Assembly (NCBI RefSeq): GCF_006175995.1
Contig: NZ_VDMB01000003.1
Coordinates: 148,232-212,231 of the forward strand
Direction: 5' to 3'
Source of the DNA: Desulfobotulus mexicanus
GTDB lineage: Bacteria; Desulfobacterota; Desulfobacteria; Desulfobacterales; ASO4-4
Length of the DNA: 64,000 bases
Part shown: piece after piece, positions 27,608 to 35,946 of the stretch
Layout: each line of letters starts with the position of its first letter
Position numbering within the stretch: the stretch's first letter is position 1
The notes under the pieces: model-generated
Database searches by the model: none
What the model saw: only the letters and a program-made list of their open reading frames with translations
Told to the model about the DNA's origin: nothing
Program-made: the position numbers and the translations under genes

Positions 27608-28195
27608 CTATTGTATTCTGAAAAAATCTTTCACGTAAACCACCTCACAGGCACCATCCCCTGTATCCGTACGGGTAAGGGAGCTTATCCACCTCCACCC
27701 GTCCGGAGCATCCGCCCGCACAAGATAACCGGAAAAACGAACAATATCCCCTTCACGGGCAGCCAGCACCCTGTTTTTAACATGAGTGTCCGCAGGAATG
27801 AGATGCATATTGGCACTGCTGGATTCAATTTCTTTTCTGGGAATGGGAAAATTGTCAGTCCGCCAACGATACCATCGACCCGACTGGGTGATTTTAATCT
27901 TTTCCAGCACAGCCGTATCGGACATCCTTCCCCAGCCCAGGGCAAGGTCCACAGGGGCAAGATCGGATTCCCGGTCTGTACGGTATCGCTTCCGTGCAAG
28001 AACACGCCCTGTCATCTCAAAATGAGCAAGGGGAGTAAGTCTGTATCCATTAAAATCAAAGGCAGAGGGCAAAACGTTTTCATGCTGAACCGGACTGTCT
28101 GGTATAATAACACCGGGAGGAAGGGCAGTTCCGTTACTATTAAAGAAAAAAACAGCGACTGCCAGTAAAAAAACAATTCCCAGTAGCTTTTTCAT
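27608..28195 (-). CDS. Exported protein of unknown function
   Basis: 195 residues. A signal peptide or anchor (KLLGIVFLLAVAVFFF) at the N-terminus, then a mostly beta, tryptophan-containing domain (SGRWYRWRTDNFPIP; GDIVRFSGYLVRADA). A conserved-looking stretch SSANMHLIPADTHVKNR lies near 125-141. AGAGGA precedes the ATG. It follows mqnA on the same strand, 18 bases downstream, so it may be in the same transcript. No function is claimed. Confidence 0.65.
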   Translation of the reverse strand: MKKLLGIVFLLAVAVFFFNSNGTALPPGVIIPDSPVQHENVLPSAFDFNGYRLTPLAHFEMTGRVLARKRYRTDRESDLAPVDLALGWGRMSDTAVLEKIKITQSGRWYRWRTDNFPIPRKEIESSSANMHLIPADTHVKNRVLAAREGDIVRFSGYLVRADAPDGWRWISSLTRTDTGDGACEVVYVKDFFRIQ

Positions 28196-28213
28196 TCCGC
28201 ATTCCTCTGAAAA

Positions 28214-29152
28214 TTAAATAAGCGCCGCAGCTTTCTCCTGATACCTTCCTGCAGGAAAACTCTTCTGCATTGTAATAAGGGGCCTTTCAGGATCAAAAGA
28301 ATTCTTTACGGGCAGCCCTGATGCATGTGAATTTAAAAATACAGGCTCCGGTGCCTCATCAATGAATCCCATTTCTTCCATGCACTGGAAATAATGAACA
28401 AGACCTTTAATGTGGGAAGGTGGCAGCCCATAATCCAGACAGTTAAAATAGTCTTTTACGATCTCCGGTGCAAGATACTTTTCCACAGCCGCCCGCTGGC
28501 AGATAAGTTTCATGGCATTCATGCCAATGGCTTTGGACATGAGAAGAAAAGACAGGGCCTGCCCTACCTCCTCCGGCCTTTGCAACACAACCTCTCTGCG
28601 TACAGCCCACAGTCCGAATACAAAGGGCAACCCAGTCTCATTCTTCCACAGCTCTGCCAGATCATAGATGTATGGAAATCTTTCTGACCATTGTCCGCAA
28701 AGGGCCGCATCTCCGATTACAAGTCCGCCCGTCAGCCCCTCAAGATCTTCAGGACTTCTCACCCTGCGGGTATCCAGCATGCAGGCAAGCCCCCTTTCCC
28801 GGAGAAAAAACCGCAGAAGGCTGGCTGCGGATTCTGATTCACGGCTCAGGCCCAGCGTGGCTCCGTCAAGGGACTCCAGGGGGCAAACACTTACCAGCAG
28901 CACACTCATCACCCTGCCGTCACACCCGATACCCAGATCAGGCACCAACATCCAGTCTTTGTGATTTTTGGCATAGGCAAAGGCAGAAATGGCAGAAATA
29001 TCCAAAAGCCCCTCCTCCAGCATTCCGTTGAGTTCCGCAGGAGGTGCCGCATGGAGCATCATGCCATCGGGAATCCCCAGAAGATCAAAACCATAATACA
29101 CAGGCCATACATTCAGATAATCAATGCGGCCCAGACGGACAGGTGAATTCAT
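28214..29152 (-). CDS. mqnA: Chorismate dehydratase (futalosine pathway)
   Basis: 312 residues. MqnA converts chorismate to 3-enolpyruvylbenzoate, the first committed step of the futalosine route. VRLGRIDYLNVWPVYYG is the family start, and LLDISAISAFAYAKN and GDAALCG are shared with MqnA/MqnD. About 25 residues at the C-terminus extend beyond the usual family end. ATGA overlap with the deaminase gene makes it the last enzyme of the mqnE-mqnC-deaminase-mqnA operon. Confidence 0.9.
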   Translation of the reverse strand: MNSPVRLGRIDYLNVWPVYYGFDLLGIPDGMMLHAAPPAELNGMLEEGLLDISAISAFAYAKNHKDWMLVPDLGIGCDGRVMSVLLVSVCPLESLDGATLGLSRESESAASLLRFFLRERGLACMLDTRRVRSPEDLEGLTGGLVIGDAALCGQWSERFPYIYDLAELWKNETGLPFVFGLWAVRREVVLQRPEEVGQALSFLLMSKAIGMNAMKLICQRAAVEKYLAPEIVKDYFNCLDYGLPPSHIKGLVHYFQCMEEMGFIDEAPEPVFLNSHASGLPVKNSFDPERPLITMQKSFPAGRYQEKAAALI

Positions 29153-30315
29153 CCATACACCTCATATATTTCAGGCAGGGCCACAAAATCTGCCACAGGT
29201 TGATGTCCCCCCGCCTCTGCAACCAGAAAACAGGCCCTTTTACCCGGCGTAAGGGAGCCATAGTCCATGTCAATGCCAAGGGCCTCTGCTCCATACAGGC
29301 TGGCCATGTTGAAAAGAAAGGCCGGGTCCAGCCATGACCAGCGTTTTGCTGCAAAAAGCAACTCATGGGCCATGCTGAGGGAGGGTGTACTGGCAAGGCT
29401 GTCCGTACCAAGGCAAGGACGGATACCTTCTGCCACCATAGATCCAAGATCCGGAAGCATGCCATGGAGGTAGATGTTGCTTCTGGGACAAAGACACACG
29501 GCACAACCTCTCTGTGCAAGTATCCTGATATCTGTTATATCCGCATAAACCAGATGCACGCAGAGAGTAGCAGGATCAAGGATGCCAAGGGTATCGAGAT
29601 AACGCACCGGCGAGTCTGCGGGCAGAGGCCAGCCTCCATGGTCCACACCCCGCTGATCCAAAAAAGAAGCCCAGGCTGGATTGTCGCCACGGACAAAGGC
29701 CCTTTCTCCAAAAGATTCTGCAAGATGAATGGAAAAGGGCAGCCCATGGTCCCTTGTTTTCTGCTTCAGTTCCCGAAGAAGAGCCGGGCCTGTGCTGTGG
29801 GGTCCATGGCCTGCCAGACTAAATCCGGGCCTTTTTTCAGAACCCTTCCGGGGCAAAACCTCCTGCCGGTGATTGCCAACGGACTCATGGAAAACAATGC
29901 CGCCAAGGCCAGAACTGTAAATGGCCTCCTCGGACAGCCCTAAGGTGGTCACGTCTCCAAGGGCCATGGTCCCTCCTGCCTTCATGGCAGAAAGGGCCTC
30001 CTGAACACCCAGGATCAGCTCTTCCGACCCGAATCCGCTGCGGGCCTCCATCAGACGCTGCACCCATTTTTCAAAGCCACCTTCGGCATCCACCAGCCCG
30101 AGAGTGCTGAGTTCCAGATGGGTATGGGCATTCACAAAGCAGGGAAAAAGCCCCCGCTCACCATGATCGGTGACGGCCAGACCGGAAGGAATCCTGCCCC
30201 TGCCCACATCCAGAATCCGGCCTCCTTCCACATGCAGCCATGCGTTTTCCATCACCCGGTCACCATCCAGCACCACATGGCGGGCCCTATGTATCCCCTC
30301 GCAGACTTCCGGCAC
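29149..30315 (-). CDS. Amidohydrolase, likely aminodeoxyfutalosine deaminase
   Basis: 388 residues from a GTG at 30315. AAGGAGG lies 4 bases before it, overlapping the mqnC stop; the longer frame from 30381 would overlap mqnC by 56 bases. Metal-binding motifs of the ATZ/TRZ amidohydrolases: NAHTHLE (His 64, 66), HLAES near 198 and GTDSLAS near 301. In operons with mqnE, mqnC and mqnA such an enzyme deaminates aminodeoxyfutalosine to futalosine. The substrate is inferred from neighbours. Confidence 0.82.
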   Translation of the reverse strand: MPEVCEGIHRARHVVLDGDRVMENAWLHVEGGRILDVGRGRIPSGLAVTDHGERGLFPCFVNAHTHLELSTLGLVDAEGGFEKWVQRLMEARSGFGSEELILGVQEALSAMKAGGTMALGDVTTLGLSEEAIYSSGLGGIVFHESVGNHRQEVLPRKGSEKRPGFSLAGHGPHSTGPALLRELKQKTRDHGLPFSIHLAESFGERAFVRGDNPAWASFLDQRGVDHGGWPLPADSPVRYLDTLGILDPATLCVHLVYADITDIRILAQRGCAVCLCPRSNIYLHGMLPDLGSMVAEGIRPCLGTDSLASTPSLSMAHELLFAAKRWSWLDPAFLFNMASLYGAEALGIDMDYGSLTPGKRACFLVAEAGGHQPVADFVALPEIYEVYG

Positions 30316-30325
30316 AAAACCTCCT

Positions 30326-31390
30326 TCAAACGGATACGAACTGATAGAAACAATTCCTCTGAACAGGATCAAAACCCGCATCCCGAATCAGGCGCTGTAT
30401 GGTCTCTAAGGAAAGACGATGGGAAACGCCCGCAGCAGCCACCACATTTTCCTCTATCATGGTACTTCCCATGTCATTGGCACCAAAAAAGAGGGCTGTC
30501 TGGGAGATTTTTTCACCTTGAGTCACCCATGAAGCCTGAATATTATCAAAATTATCCAGATAAATTCTTGAAAGGGCCAGTACCTTCAGGTATTCCACAG
30601 CCGTGGCAGCTTCTACTGAAAGCCTTGTATTTTCAGGCTGAAAGGTCCATGGAATAAAAGCCGTAAAACCTGAAGTTTCATCTTGAAGACGGCGCAGACG
30701 ATCCATGTGGGTCAAAATATCCGCCCTGCTTTCTTTGTGCCCGAACATCATGGTGGCCGTGGTTCTAAGCCCTATACCATGGGCATCCCGCATAACCGAA
30801 AGCCATCGGTCCGACAGACATTTTCCGAAAGACACCTCACTGCGTATACGATCCACGAGGATTTCCGCACCTCCTCCTGGAATGGTATCAAGCCCTGCCT
30901 TAACCAGCCGCTGAATGCATTCATGGTCCGATATGGCTGCCTGATCTGCAAAATATGCGATTTCCGGTGGGGAATAGCCATGGATATGCAGGGTGGGGAA
31001 TTTTTCCTTCAGTCGCCGCAAAAGGCTTTCCTGCCAGACAAGATCCAGATCTGGATGCATGCCCCCCTGAAGCAGAATCTGATTTCCTCCCAAAGCATAA
31101 GTCTCCTCTATCTTCCGGAAAAAATCCTCATCTTTAAGGACATAGGCTCCCTTTTCGGCTCTGTCCCTGTAAAAGGCACAGAAAAGACAGCCCGAAACGC
31201 AGACATTAGTGTAATTGATGTTTCTGTCCACCACATAGCTCACCTGCCCTCCATGGCGTTTGCAGCGGATGGCGTGGGCTGCCGCACCCATCTCAGGAAA
31301 ACTGCCATGCTCCAGAAGATACAGGCCTTCTTCCATTGAAATGCGCTCTCCCTCAATGGCCCTGCCCAGTATGTCTTCAGACCTTATCAT
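30326..31390 (-). CDS. mqnC: Cyclic dehypoxanthinyl futalosine synthase
   Basis: 354 residues from the ATG at 31390; GGAGG is 5 bases upstream, which decides against the GTG at 31402. Radical SAM enzyme with C64-x3-C68-x2-C71 (NVCVSGCLFCAF) for the 4Fe-4S cluster. The segments GGMHPDLDL and IPGGGAEILVDRIRSEV are family features. It cyclises dehypoxanthine futalosine. It overlaps mqnE by 14 bases and is a close paralogue of it. Confidence 0.9.
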   Translation of the reverse strand: MIRSEDILGRAIEGERISMEEGLYLLEHGSFPEMGAAAHAIRCKRHGGQVSYVVDRNINYTNVCVSGCLFCAFYRDRAEKGAYVLKDEDFFRKIEETYALGGNQILLQGGMHPDLDLVWQESLLRRLKEKFPTLHIHGYSPPEIAYFADQAAISDHECIQRLVKAGLDTIPGGGAEILVDRIRSEVSFGKCLSDRWLSVMRDAHGIGLRTTATMMFGHKESRADILTHMDRLRRLQDETSGFTAFIPWTFQPENTRLSVEAATAVEYLKVLALSRIYLDNFDNIQASWVTQGEKISQTALFFGANDMGSTMIEENVVAAAGVSHRLSLETIQRLIRDAGFDPVQRNCFYQFVSV

Positions 31391-32480
31391 CGCTGCCTCC
31401 ACTGATTTCTCCGTAAAAACTATCCCGTTCCACAGGAAAAAGATCCGCCCTCCGGATCAGGCTTTCCAGTCCTTTGCGGGTCATGCCCTTGGGAGAAGAT
31501 GCGCCTGCGGTGTGGGTAATGCGCTCTTCCACAATGGTACCATCCATGTCATCGGCACCGAAAAAAAGAGCTGTCTGGGCCAGCTTTTCCCCCAGCATCA
31601 CCCAGTAGGCCTTAATATGATCAAAATTATCCAGCACCAGACGGGCAACGGCAATGGTCCTCAGATCATCGATGGCAGCGGTCGGCGTAAGATGGGAAAG
31701 CCGGGTATTGGCGGAATGAAAGGCCAGAGGAATAAAGGCTGAAAAACCCTTTGTCCTGTCCTGCAGCTTCCTGAGCTGTAAGAGATGCTCCACCCTTTCT
31801 TCAAGGGTTTCAATATGGCCATAGAGCATGGTGGCATTGGTGGGAATCCCCTGACTGTGGACGGTCTCTATGATTTCAAGCCACCGGTCTTTATTAATTT
31901 TTTTCGGGAAAAGAGCCTTATGGATACGGTCGCTCAGCACTTCGGCACCACCGCCGGGCATCATGGCAAGGCCAGCAGATTTAAGCCTTTCCACCACCTT
32001 TTCCACAGAAAGTCCTGTGATACCTGAAAGATAATCGATTTCAACCGCCGTAAAAGCCTTGATGGTTGCTTCGGGCTGCAGCTCTGTAACGAGATTCAGC
32101 AGATTTTCAAAATAATCAAAGCCAAGGCAAGGATTCAAACCACCTACGATATGGATTTCCCGGACAGATTCCATGCTGTTTGCAGACAGCTGCGAACGTA
32201 CATCCTCTTCATTAAAGGTATAGGCTCCCTCATCCCCTGCATCCTTTGCATAGGCACAGAAAAGACAGCGGTTTTTACACACATTGGAATAATTAAGATG
32301 CTGATTGCGGATGAAAAAGGTTTTTTTACCATGGCGGCGAAGGCGCTCTTTGTGGGCCAAAAGCCCCAGGGAGTTAAAATCCGGAGTTTTGTACAAAGTC
32401 ATGGCATCTTTGAAGTCAAGACGTTCGCCTGAGATACATTTATCCGCAACTGGCTTTAAGAAAGGGTCTGTGATGTGCAT
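31377..32480 (-). CDS. mqnE: Aminofutalosine synthase
   Basis: 367 residues. Radical SAM enzyme with C68-x3-C72-x2-C75 (CKNRCLFCAY). MqnE joins 3-enolpyruvylbenzoate and SAM-derived adenosyl radical to give aminofutalosine. GGLNPCLGFDYF and MMPGGGAEVLSDRIHKALF follow the family pattern and distinguish it from the MqnC paralogue next door. GAGGAG before the ATG. First gene of the operon. Confidence 0.9.
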   Translation of the reverse strand: MHITDPFLKPVADKCISGERLDFKDAMTLYKTPDFNSLGLLAHKERLRRHGKKTFFIRNQHLNYSNVCKNRCLFCAYAKDAGDEGAYTFNEEDVRSQLSANSMESVREIHIVGGLNPCLGFDYFENLLNLVTELQPEATIKAFTAVEIDYLSGITGLSVEKVVERLKSAGLAMMPGGGAEVLSDRIHKALFPKKINKDRWLEIIETVHSQGIPTNATMLYGHIETLEERVEHLLQLRKLQDRTKGFSAFIPLAFHSANTRLSHLTPTAAIDDLRTIAVARLVLDNFDHIKAYWVMLGEKLAQTALFFGADDMDGTIVEERITHTAGASSPKGMTRKGLESLIRRADLFPVERDSFYGEISGGSDDKV

Positions 32481-32860
32481 GAATTCTCCTCAAAATTTCC
32501 ATGACCACCTGGTCACACATTTTGATTTCTCATACGGCACATCATAAAAACAGGCAAGGAAAAATTCCTTTTTCCTGCCTGCAAACAAGAAAAGGTACTT
32601 TCAAACAATTTCAGATTCAGGAATACGGCACTTTTTTAAAAAACATTTCATCCATGTTTTTGGGACAGTTCAGCTTAAAAGCTTTAACAAAATGAAGGAT
32701 TGCCAATTGATACATATTTTATTTTTTGTTAGTTTAGTCACCAAGGAAAACTATTCATCATATTCAAGTTCACCATACAGCCCTTACTGTCAGGGCATCA
32801 GCAAACAGGCTGAACCTTACGCTCCAGATCCATTTTATGCCCTTTAAAGAGGAAGCAACG
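32481..32860. other. Divergent intergenic region, mqnE / receiver-TPR gene
   Basis: 380 bases, AT-rich in the middle (32690-32760). It must carry promoters for both directions. No open frame with a ribosome binding site and no strong hairpin was found; no clean promoter hexamer pair stands out. Confidence 0.4.
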
Positions 32861-34012
32861 ATGATCGATCTTAAAAAAATGAGCATTCTTATTGTGGATG
32901 ACATGGATAACATGTGCCGTTCCATACGAAGCATGCTCAAAATTCTCGATTATGGCAGCAACTTCCGCCTTGCGGGAAATGGAAAGGAAGCCCTGCAGAT
33001 TCTGCGTCAGTTCTCCGTGGATCTTGCCATTATTGACTGGAACATGCCCGTGATGACAGGAATAGAGCTCCTTGACAACATTCGGGAGAATAAAGAACTA
33101 AGGGATATGCCGGTCATTATGATCACTGCGGAGGCCAACAGCGAAATTGTTGCTGAGGCTGCAGAATCGGATATTGATGCTTATCTGCTCAAACCCATAA
33201 CAGTTCAGGCACTTGGTACAAAAATTGAAAAAGTCATAGAAAAAGCCAACAATCCGCCTGAATCCATAAGACTTCTAAAGGAAGTACGTAACCTGATCGA
33301 AGCCAAAAAATTTGATGAAGCCATTCCCCTCTGCAAAAAAGCCATAGAAGCCGACCCCAGATCTTCCCGGCCCATACGCACCATGGGTGAAATTTTTTTT
33401 AAAAAAGAAGATATAGACCTTGCGGAGCGCTGGTTTGTCAAAGCTGCCCAAATGAACCATCTGGATGTATATTCCTTTCACCATCTGGGGGATATCTATC
33501 TCAAACGCAATGACCTGGACAAAGCCTTCCGTTTTTACGAGAAAGCCATGAAAATCAGCCCCCGCCATGTGGACAGAGCCATAAATTTCGGCAAGGTTCT
33601 TTTACAGAAAGGAAAAATCGACAAAGCCGGAACTGTTTTTGAAAATGCCATACGACTTTCCGGCAATCCAATGGAGTTGAGGGAAGACATCGGTACAACC
33701 TGCCTCAATACAGGAGCCTTCAATGCGGCCATAGGTCAGTTTGAAACCATACACAGGCAATTCCCAAAGCGCATCGATATCATGAAAAAACTGGCCATAG
33801 CCCATGAAAGCACAAGCAATCATCAGGAAGCCCTTTCCTATCTTCTAAAAATTTCAGAAAAAGACCCAGAAGATTTTGATGTCCACCTGCGCCTTGCCCG
33901 TATTTACGTAGGCATGAAACAAACCTTCCGGGCCGAAGAAATACTCCAGAAGCTGCAACGTAAAGATCCTGAAAACAAAGAGGTTCAACGCCTCATTGCC
34001 AAAAACCTCTGA
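32861..34012 (+). CDS. Receiver domain protein with TPR repeats
   Basis: 383 residues from the ATG at 32861 with GAGGAAG upstream. Residues about 5-125 are a CheY-like receiver: ILIVDDMD acidic pocket, phospho-acceptor Asp 59 (IIDWNMP), and Lys in LLKPIT. Residues about 150-380 are about six TPR-type helix pairs (KAFRFYEKAMKISPRHVD is one). There is no DNA-binding output; the protein should act by protein contacts. It is followed 13 bases later by a kinase gene, its likely partner. Confidence 0.88.
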   Translation: MIDLKKMSILIVDDMDNMCRSIRSMLKILDYGSNFRLAGNGKEALQILRQFSVDLAIIDWNMPVMTGIELLDNIRENKELRDMPVIMITAEANSEIVAEAAESDIDAYLLKPITVQALGTKIEKVIEKANNPPESIRLLKEVRNLIEAKKFDEAIPLCKKAIEADPRSSRPIRTMGEIFFKKEDIDLAERWFVKAAQMNHLDVYSFHHLGDIYLKRNDLDKAFRFYEKAMKISPRHVDRAINFGKVLLQKGKIDKAGTVFENAIRLSGNPMELREDIGTTCLNTGAFNAAIGQFETIHRQFPKRIDIMKKLAIAHESTSNHQEALSYLLKISEKDPEDFDVHLRLARIYVGMKQTFRAEEILQKLQRKDPENKEVQRLIAKNL

Positions 34013-34025
34013 TGCGGAGTCTTCC

Positions 34026-35270
34026 ATGGAAAAAGACCAGAACCTTCTGCAAACCCTTTCCAAAATCACAAACATATCAAAAGATGAAACCCTTGATGAT
34101 CATCATAAACTACAAAACCTTCTGCAGACATTACGTGAACTCATCGGAGCCGAAAAGGCCTCCATCATGTTCAAAAGGGGAAACCGCTTTCTGGAAGTGG
34201 TTGCAGCAACCCGCCTTGAAATTATCGGTCTCCGCCAACCCTTAAGCTGTAACAGCCCTTCCTGCTGGGTCATCCGCAATAAAAAACCCCTGTACATGGA
34301 TAAAGACACAAAAAATCCAGGAGTTTCTTTTAAAGGCGGTTATAAAACCGATGCCTTTTTTCTTGCCCCAATTTTCTCAGCAAACAAGGTCATGGGCGTT
34401 CTTTCCATGACAGACAAAGACGGAGACGGCAGTTTCTCCCTCAAAGACAGAGAAACCATACTGCAACTTGCCGGTATTATTATCAGCTCCATTGAAAATA
34501 ACAGCCTGAACGACCGTCTCAAAAAACAAAGACACCAACTGGAGAAAAAAAACAGGCAACTGAAGGAATATGAAAAAATCAGGCAGGAATTTTTTAACCT
34601 TCTGGTGCATGACCTTAAGGCACCCATCGCTGAAATTGTTGCCAATCTGGATATCCTTTCCTACACAACAACGGAGGAGAACCTCTCCTTTGTGGAATCA
34701 GCCCAATCCAGCTGCAACACCATGTTCCGGATGATTTCCAATCTGCTGGACATCACCCGCCTTGAAAACAGAATGCTTAAACTAATTCCTGAGCATCTGG
34801 ATGCGACCGACCTGCTGGAGGAAGCCCTTTCCATGATCCATGGCCAGGCAAGAATGAAACAAATCACCCTGAAAAATGAAACAAAAGAAGCAGCCTCTCC
34901 CTTATTCATTGGAGACAGAGGACTGCTGTTACGGGTATTTCAGAATCTCTTTGCCAATGCCATTCAGTATTCTCCTGAAGGCAGCACCATCCGGACAGGA
35001 TATGAGGTCAGAGAATCAAAAATTCTCTTCTATGTGGACGATGAAGGACCCGGCATTGCACCGGAAGACAGGGATAAAATTTTTGACAAATACATGCAGG
35101 TGGGAAAAAGGGATTATGTAATTCAGGGACACTCCACCGGCCTTGGACTAAACTTCTGCCGCCTTGCCATGCAAGCCCACAAAGGCAATATTTTTATGGA
35201 AAGCAGTCTTTCGGGCGGCAGCAGTTTCCGCTTTACCCTTCCCCTGATACAGGAAGAAAAGCATTTTTAA
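34026..35270 (+). CDS. GAF-domain sensor histidine kinase, soluble
   Basis: 414 residues from the ATG at 34026. No membrane segment. GAF domain about 20-155 (LIGAEKASIMF; APIFSANKVMGVLSMTDKD), a coiled coil, then HisKA with His 195 (LLVHDLKAPIAEI) and HATPase motifs NLFANAIQYSPEG, DDEGPGIA and GLGLNFCR. It is downstream of the receiver-TPR gene and followed by a terminator, so the two form one signalling pair. Signal unknown. Confidence 0.88.
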   Translation: MEKDQNLLQTLSKITNISKDETLDDHHKLQNLLQTLRELIGAEKASIMFKRGNRFLEVVAATRLEIIGLRQPLSCNSPSCWVIRNKKPLYMDKDTKNPGVSFKGGYKTDAFFLAPIFSANKVMGVLSMTDKDGDGSFSLKDRETILQLAGIIISSIENNSLNDRLKKQRHQLEKKNRQLKEYEKIRQEFFNLLVHDLKAPIAEIVANLDILSYTTTEENLSFVESAQSSCNTMFRMISNLLDITRLENRMLKLIPEHLDATDLLEEALSMIHGQARMKQITLKNETKEAASPLFIGDRGLLLRVFQNLFANAIQYSPEGSTIRTGYEVRESKILFYVDDEGPGIAPEDRDKIFDKYMQVGKRDYVIQGHSTGLGLNFCRLAMQAHKGNIFMESSLSGGSSFRFTLPLIQEEKHF

Positions 35271-35404
35271 CCGGCCTGTTTAAACAAAAAAAACTGCAAA
35301 GGCTTGCTTTATTCCAGCTTCCATGATTTGGCTATTCTTCGCATCATTTTCGATGATGTAAATGGTGAGGCAAAACATTGTTCTGCCAAAAGGAAATCTC
35401 TTAA

Positions 35405-35437
35405 AAAAACGCCTGTGGAAATCCGGGCGTTTTTCTT
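35405..35437 (+). terminator. Terminator after the GAF kinase gene
   Basis: AAAAACGCC (35405-35413) pairs with GGCGTTTTT (35426-35434) around a 12-base loop, with Ts following. Confidence 0.75.
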
Positions 35438-35460
35438 ACGTATCTGTCAAGGAGTGACTA

Positions 35461-35868
35461 TTGAGTATGAATATTCAAACCCACCAGAGCATGGACACCC
35501 GACTCTGCGGCGTCCCGGAACGTGTTGAGAATGGAACAGCCCTGCTGACCATGCCAACCCTGGACTGTATGGTTGCTGATGCCAGTGGACTTATCCACGG
35601 AGGATTTCTTTTTGGCCTTGCCGACCATGCCGCCATGCTGGCGGTCAATCATCCAAATGTGGTTTTAGGAGAAAGCACATGCCGTTTTCTGAAACCCGTG
35701 ATTCTGGGAGATGTTGTGCTGGCCGAAGCAAAAATCATCCATAGCAAAGGGAAAAAATACGAGGTGGCTGTTTCCCTTAGAGTATCTTCAAAAATCGTAT
35801 TTTCCGGAAATTTTATCTGCTTTACACCTGAAAAACACGTACTGGCCGGGAACGGCAACAATCAGTAA
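35461..35868 (+). CDS. Hotdog-fold thioesterase
   Basis: About 135 residues. AAGGAG is followed after 6 bases by TTG (35461) and after 12 by ATG (35467), so either may start translation. The PaaI/4HBT-like hotdog core is visible: ASGLIHGGFLFGLADHAAML (the central helix with His-Gly-Gly) near 39-58, then CRFLKPVILGDVVLAEAKI. Such enzymes hydrolyse acyl-CoA thioesters; substrate unknown. A small free-standing gene between two terminators. Confidence 0.82.
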   Translation: MSMNIQTHQSMDTRLCGVPERVENGTALLTMPTLDCMVADASGLIHGGFLFGLADHAAMLAVNHPNVVLGESTCRFLKPVILGDVVLAEAKIIHSKGKKYEVAVSLRVSSKIVFSGNFICFTPEKHVLAGNGNNQ

Positions 35869-35877
35869 GCCTGCATT

Positions 35878-35938
35878 GCTATGTAAAAAGTCTGGTCTGA
35901 TCTGGTTTTATCCACAAAACAGGGACTTTTTACATAGC
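35878..35938. terminator. Bidirectional terminator, perfect 15-bp stem
   Basis: GCTATGTAAAAAGTC (35878-35892) is the exact inverse of GACTTTTTACATAGC (35924-35938) with a 31-base loop. It lies between two convergent gene ends (35868 and 35947). The stem is long and A/T-rich at its centre rather than GC-rich. Confidence 0.6.
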
Positions 35939-35946
35939 CCTTTATT

